Assembly: GCA_013696975.1 (NCBI GenBank)
Contig: JACCXO010000025.1
Location: 1 to 41,695, forward strand
DNA length: 41,695 nucleotides
Direction: 5' to 3'
DNA from: Nocardioidaceae bacterium
GTDB taxonomy: Bacteria > Actinomycetota > Actinomycetes > Propionibacteriales > Nocardioidaceae
Position numbers and translations under genes: made by a program. How positions within the stretch are numbered: the stretch's first letter is position 1; each line of letters opens with the position of its first letter. Below, in pieces: positions 38,195 to 41,695 of this stretch. The notes under the pieces are model-generated. The model saw only the letters and a program-made list of their open reading frames with translations, was not told the DNA's origin and made no database searches.

Positions 38195-39187
38195 ATGAGC
38201 TGGCCAGCGACTCGCCCTCGACGGTTGCGTTCCGCTGCCGCGATACGGCGGCTCGTGGCCGAGACGACCGTGGCGCCGCGCCAGTTGGTGCTGCCGATGT
38301 TCGTCGCTGAGGGACTCGACGAGCCGGCTCCTCTCAACAGCATGCCCGGCGTCGTGCAGCACTCTATCGACTCGTTGCTGAGAGCAGCCGGGCAAGCTGT
38401 CGAGGTGGGGGTCGGTGGGCTGATGCTGTTCGGCGTGCCGACTCCCGCTCACAAGGACGCGGTGGGCAGTGCTGGCGTCGATCCGGCCGGTGTTCTCAAC
38501 CGTGCCATCTCGGCTGTCGTCGCCGAGGTGGGCGACGCGACGGTCGTGATGAGCGATCTCTGTCTCGATGAGTTCACCGACCACGGGCACTGCGGGCTGC
38601 TCTCCCCTGACGGGTCCGTCGACAACGACGCCACGTTGAAGCGGTACGCCGAGATGGCGGTTGCCCAAGCGGCGGCAGGCGTTCATATGGTCGGACCGAG
38701 CGGGATGATGGACGGCCAGGTGGGGGTCGTCCGCAAGGCGCTCGATTCTGCCGGTCATCTGGATGTCGCCGTGCTCGCCTATGCGGCGAAGTACGCGTCA
38801 GCGTTCTACGCGCCGTTCCGAGAGGCGGTTGCCTCGTCGCTCGAGGGTGACCGACGTACCTATCAACAGGATCCAGCGAACCGGCGTGAGGCACTGCGAG
38901 AGGTCAGGCTCGATCTTGCCGAGGGCGCCGATGTGGTGATGGTCAAGCCGGCACTGGGTTATCTCGATGTGCTGAGCGATGTCGCGGCTGTCTCGGACGT
39001 TCCGGTTGCGGCATACAGCGTGTCCGGCGAGTACGCCATGGTGGAAGCTGCCGCTGCCGCTGGCTACCTCGACCGTCGCGTGGCTGTGCTCGAGACATTG
39101 ACTTCGATCAGGCGTGCCGGCGCCGACGTGATCTTGACCTACTGGGCCGCCGAAGCAGCTGACTGGCTGACGAGTGAGTCAAGGTGA
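38195..39187 (+). CDS. hemB: porphobilinogen synthase (ALA dehydratase)
   Basis: HemB condenses two 5-aminolevulinates to porphobilinogen. The 330-residue TIM barrel has two active-site lysines, in [17 protein letters not shown] and [13 protein letters not shown]. The metal site segment is [17 protein letters not shown]: the first and third of the three zinc-type cysteines are present, but Asp replaces the second, a pattern I also recall from other actinobacterial HemB. Catalysis may thus rely on magnesium. The gene starts three bases after the hemD stop and overlaps hemL by GTGA. Confidence 0.96.
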   Translation: MSWPATRPRRLRSAAAIRRLVAETTVAPRQLVLPMFVAEGLDEPAPLNSMPGVVQHSIDSLLRAAGQAVEVGVGGLMLFGVPTPAHKDAVGSAGVDPAGVLNRAISAVVAEVGDATVVMSDLCLDEFTDHGHCGLLSPDGSVDNDATLKRYAEMAVAQAAAGVHMVGPSGMMDGQVGVVRKALDSAGHLDVAVLAYAAKYASAFYAPFREAVASSLEGDRRTYQQDPANRREALREVRLDLAEGADVVMVKPALGYLDVLSDVAAVSDVPVAAYSVSGEYAMVEAAAAAGYLDRRVAVLETLTSIRRAGADVILTYWAAEAADWLTSESR

Positions 39188-40590
39188 GCAACCACCGCTC
39201 TGCGGAGTTGTTCGAGCGGGCGCTGACGGTGACACCGGGTGGAGTCAACAGTCCGGTGCGAGCCTTCAGGGCCGTTGGTGGCACTCCGCGTTTCATGGCT
39301 AGAGGCGCTGGTGCCTACCTCTACGACGTGGATGGCCGCGAATACGTCGACCTCGTCTGCTCATGGGGTCCGATGATCCTGGGCCATGCCCACCCCGAGG
39401 TCGTCTCGGCCGTCCAGCGAGCGGTGTCACGAGGTACGTCGTTCGGGACGCCGGCCGTGCCAGAGCTCGAGCTGGCGGAGGAGATCGTGGCTCGGGCGCC
39501 TGTTGACCAGGTGCGCCTTGTCTCGTCGGGCACCGAGGCGACGATGTCGGCCATCCGGTTGGCGCGCGGCTTCACCGGCCGCGACCTCGTCGTCAAGTTC
39601 GCTGGCTGCTATCACGGGCATGTCGACTCGCTGCTGGCGTCGGCAGGCTCCGGGGTGGCGACCCTGGCGGCGGGTGAGGTGGTGGCTGGAGCGGCCGGGA
39701 CCACTCTGGCGGCCGGCAAGGCGAGATCAGGAGTGCTGTCCTTGCCGGCGACACCGGGGGTTCCTGCCGCCTCCACCGCTGCCACTCTCGTGCTTGCCTA
39801 CAACGATCTCGAGTCCGTGCGACACGCCTTTTCGGCATCCGGTGACAGGATCGCGTGTGTCATCACCGAGGCGGCGTGCGGCAACATGGGGGCGGTGGCC
39901 CCGGTGGAGGGGTTCAACGCGGGTCTGGCGCAGCTGTGCCGAGCGCACGGTGCGCTCTTCATCAGCGACGAGGTGATGACGGGTTTCAGGGTCAGCCGCA
40001 CCGGTCACTGGGGACTCGACGGGGCCCGCGAGGGCTGGACGCCTGACCTGATGACGTTCGGCAAGGTGATGGGTGGTGGCTTTCCGGCCGCCGCGTTCGG
40101 TGGACGCGAGGATGTGATGGCTCACCTGGCACCGATCGGGCGGGTCTACCAGGCCGGCACGTTGTCAGGTAACCCGATCGCCACCACCGCGGGCCTGACC
40201 ACGCTGCGGCTGGCAACTGACGAGGTCTACGCCCGCCTCGACACCGCAGCAGCGACGATCGCGCGTCTGGTGAGAGAGGCGCTCGACGAGGCAGGCGTCC
40301 CGAACGTCGTACAGGCTGCCGGGAATCTCTTCAGCCCGTTCTTCGTCAAGAAAGAAAAGAGCACAAGCGTTCGCAACTTCACCGAAGCCAGTGATCAGGC
40401 CCTCTTTCGCCATCGGGCGTTCTTCCACTCGATGCTCGACCAGGGTGTCTATCTGCCGCCGAGTGCCTTTGAGGCTTGGTTTGTGAGCGCGGCGCATGAT
40501 GACAAGGCGATCGACCGAATCGCCGCAGCACTGCCGCAGGCGGCATCCGCCGCGGCGGCCTCCCGACCCAACGACGAAGGGCCAGCATGA
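39184..40590 (+). CDS. hemL: glutamate-1-semialdehyde 2,1-aminomutase
   Basis: HemL converts glutamate-1-semialdehyde to 5-aminolevulinate with PLP, joining the HemA and HemB steps. The 468-residue protein has [19 protein letters not shown] at the start, [51 protein letters not shown], and the PLP lysine in [19 protein letters not shown]. The length is slightly above the norm because of an Ala-rich C-terminal tail. The GTG start overlaps the hemB stop, and the stop overlaps the phosphatase ATG. Confidence 0.97.
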   Translation: MSNHRSAELFERALTVTPGGVNSPVRAFRAVGGTPRFMARGAGAYLYDVDGREYVDLVCSWGPMILGHAHPEVVSAVQRAVSRGTSFGTPAVPELELAEEIVARAPVDQVRLVSSGTEATMSAIRLARGFTGRDLVVKFAGCYHGHVDSLLASAGSGVATLAAGEVVAGAAGTTLAAGKARSGVLSLPATPGVPAASTAATLVLAYNDLESVRHAFSASGDRIACVITEAACGNMGAVAPVEGFNAGLAQLCRAHGALFISDEVMTGFRVSRTGHWGLDGAREGWTPDLMTFGKVMGGGFPAAAFGGREDVMAHLAPIGRVYQAGTLSGNPIATTAGLTTLRLATDEVYARLDTAAATIARLVREALDEAGVPNVVQAAGNLFSPFFVKKEKSTSVRNFTEASDQALFRHRAFFHSMLDQGVYLPPSAFEAWFVSAAHDDKAIDRIAAALPQAASAAAASRPNDEGPA

Positions 40591-41276
40591 CTTCGGACAA
40601 CGCCGACACCTCCTCCAGCCCGAGCGGCTCGACCCAGACCGTCGTGCACCTGCTGCGCCACGGTGAGGTGTTCAACCCCGACGGCATCTTGTATGGCCGG
40701 CTCGCTGACTTCCACCTGAGCGAACTGGGCGTTCAGATGGCCAACCGGGTCGCTGAGACGCTCAAGGGCCGCGACATCACCTCCGTGATCTCGTCTCCGC
40801 TCGAGCGCGCGCAAGAGACGGCGCAGCCAAGTGCGGATGCCCTTGGTCTGGAGATCGAGAGTGATGGCCGTGTCATCGAGGCGGCCAACAAGTTCGAGGG
40901 CAAGCAGTTCGGGGTGGGGGACGGCTCGCTGCGCAGGCCGTCGTACTGGAGATATCTCTACAACCCGCTCCAGCCGTCCTGGGGTGAGCCCTACAAGGAC
41001 ATCGTGGTGCGGATGCTCGCCGCCGTCCACGACGCGCGCGAGAAGGCCGCCGGGCATGAGGCTCTCGTCGTGTCCCACCAGCTGCCGGTGTGGAGCGTGC
41101 GCTCGCATCTCGAGGGGCGACGACTCTTTCACGACCCGCGCAAACGTCAATGCAGCCTCGCCAGCCTGACGACATTGACGTACGCCGGTGAGCGCGTCGT
41201 CTCGGTCGCCTACTCAGAACCCGCGGCTGACCTGATCCCGGTGCGTGCCACCAAGAAGTTCACTGCCGGTGCTTGA
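40587..41276 (+). CDS. histidine phosphatase family protein
   Basis: A 229-residue phosphoglycerate-mutase-like phosphatase. [20 protein letters not shown] carries the RHG with the phosphorylated His; [14 protein letters not shown] has the Arg and Glu of the phosphate pocket; [18 protein letters not shown] has the second His. The substrate is unknown and glycolytic mutase activity is not implied. It overlaps hemL by four bases (ATGA), as its orthologue follows hemL in mycobacteria (Rv0525). The next gene starts three bases after its stop. Confidence 0.9.
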   Translation: MTSDNADTSSSPSGSTQTVVHLLRHGEVFNPDGILYGRLADFHLSELGVQMANRVAETLKGRDITSVISSPLERAQETAQPSADALGLEIESDGRVIEAANKFEGKQFGVGDGSLRRPSYWRYLYNPLQPSWGEPYKDIVVRMLAAVHDAREKAAGHEALVVSHQLPVWSVRSHLEGRRLFHDPRKRQCSLASLTTLTYAGERVVSVAYSEPAADLIPVRATKKFTAGA

Positions 41277-41279
41277 CCC

Positions 41280-41695
41280 GTGCCTTTGCTGACTCGGTTG
41301 GCCGGTGGTTGGCGCCTCGCCCCGATCTTGACCGCGACTCTGGCGCTCTGGATCGGGCTCAGCGCCTGCTCATCATCGGAAAAGGCCACCGGCAGCACCG
41401 GCTACCTCACCGGTGAGACCGTCATCACGACCATTGAGCCGGCGGAGCGCAAGCAGGCACCGCCGTTGGCCGGTGGCACCCTTGAGGGTGGATCGGTCGA
41501 CCTCACGGACTATCGCGGCCAGGTCGTCGTACTGAATGTGTGGGCCCACTGGTGCCCTCCCTGCCGAGCCGAGGCGGATGATCTGGTCGCCGCCCACGAC
41601 ACGTTGGACGACGCCGCTTTCGTCGGGCTCAACACCAACGAAGACAGCAAGACCGCAGCTCAGGCGTTCGTGCGCACCAACGACATCCCCTACGA
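41280..41695 (+). CDS. ResA/TlpA-like thioredoxin lipoprotein, N-terminal part
   Basis: Partial gene running off the right edge; 138 codons are visible from GTG 41280, which is not in the ORF track because no stop is in the window. The N-terminus is a lipoprotein signal: charged start, hydrophobic stretch ILTATLALWIGL, lipobox LSAC. A thioredoxin fold follows, with the redox motif WAHWCPPCRAEADDL after DYRGQVVVLNV. It probably acts outside the membrane in cytochrome c maturation; in mycobacteria the matching gene (Rv0526) is followed by ccdA, resB and ccsA, which would lie beyond the window. Confidence 0.88.
   Translation, partial: MPLLTRLAGGWRLAPILTATLALWIGLSACSSSEKATGSTGYLTGETVITTIEPAERKQAPPLAGGTLEGGSVDLTDYRGQVVVLNVWAHWCPPCRAEADDLVAAHDTLDDAAFVGLNTNEDSKTAAQAFVRTNDIPY

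Overview
The window is chromosomal DNA from a high-G+C actinobacterium. A Micrococcales lineage of the Intrasporangiaceae/Dermatophilaceae type is my best guess, from inference only. Evidence is the G/C-rich third codon positions, the many GTG and TTG starts, actinobacterial markers (Lsr2, ClpC1-type ClpC, TB7.3-like biotin protein, bS22-like peptide, BldN/DUF5667 pair, rex-hemACD operon), and gene order that follows, from memory, Mycobacterium tuberculosis Rv3603c-Rv3585 and Rv0496-Rv0526 and Streptomyces coelicolor SCO3316-SCO3337. No tRNA, rRNA, CRISPR array, insertion sequence or integrase was seen. No gene-free stretch exceeds 300 bases; the longest is 273 bases, before the glutaredoxin-like gene.

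Region 1 (1-7684) is accessory in character. After the end of an EAL protein and a VOC protein comes a nonulosonic (pseudaminic-type) acid locus: a small sialyltransferase-like glycosyltransferase, a coiled-coil protein, PseC and PseB on the minus strand, then divergently an SpsF-type cytidylyltransferase (PseF role), PseG, PseI and a GNAT enzyme (PseH role). Together these could make CMP-pseudaminic acid or a close relative and transfer it to a surface acceptor.

Region 2 (7685-18527) is the conserved block DUF2520-panC-lysS-lsr2-clpC, convergent mutY, a membrane-anchored secreted protein, disA and radA. panD and coaX, which I recall between panC and lysS in mycobacteria, are absent here. The LysRS resembles the LysX type by eye. 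radA has a promoter matching the PafBC DNA-damage box, placed so that its mRNA would be leaderless.

Region 3 (18528-20953) holds a 52-bp dyad-symmetric element and three minus-strand genes: a methyltransferase, a VOC-like protein and a Cys-rich protein.

Region 4 (20954-30267) holds ppx, a TIM-barrel protein, a biotin carrier, proline dehydrogenase, proC, DUF445, an HDAC-family deacetylase, an excisionase-type HTH protein, the tiny bS22-like gene, an epimerase-like SDR and an acyltransferase.

Region 5 (30268-41695) holds the BldN-like sigma factor with its DUF5667 (RsbN-like) partner, a glutaredoxin-like gene, then rex-hemA-hemC-hemD-hemB-hemL, a phosphatase and the start of a ResA-like lipoprotein. 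The rex promoter carries a Rex operator across its -35 and spacer. From rex to the phosphatase nearly every junction is a 4-base ATGA/GTGA overlap, so tetrapyrrole synthesis is probably one redox-controlled transcription unit.

A recurring theme is leaderless expression: at least eight genes have a TANNNT -10 hexamer ending 6-8 bases before the start codon and no Shine-Dalgarno sequence.
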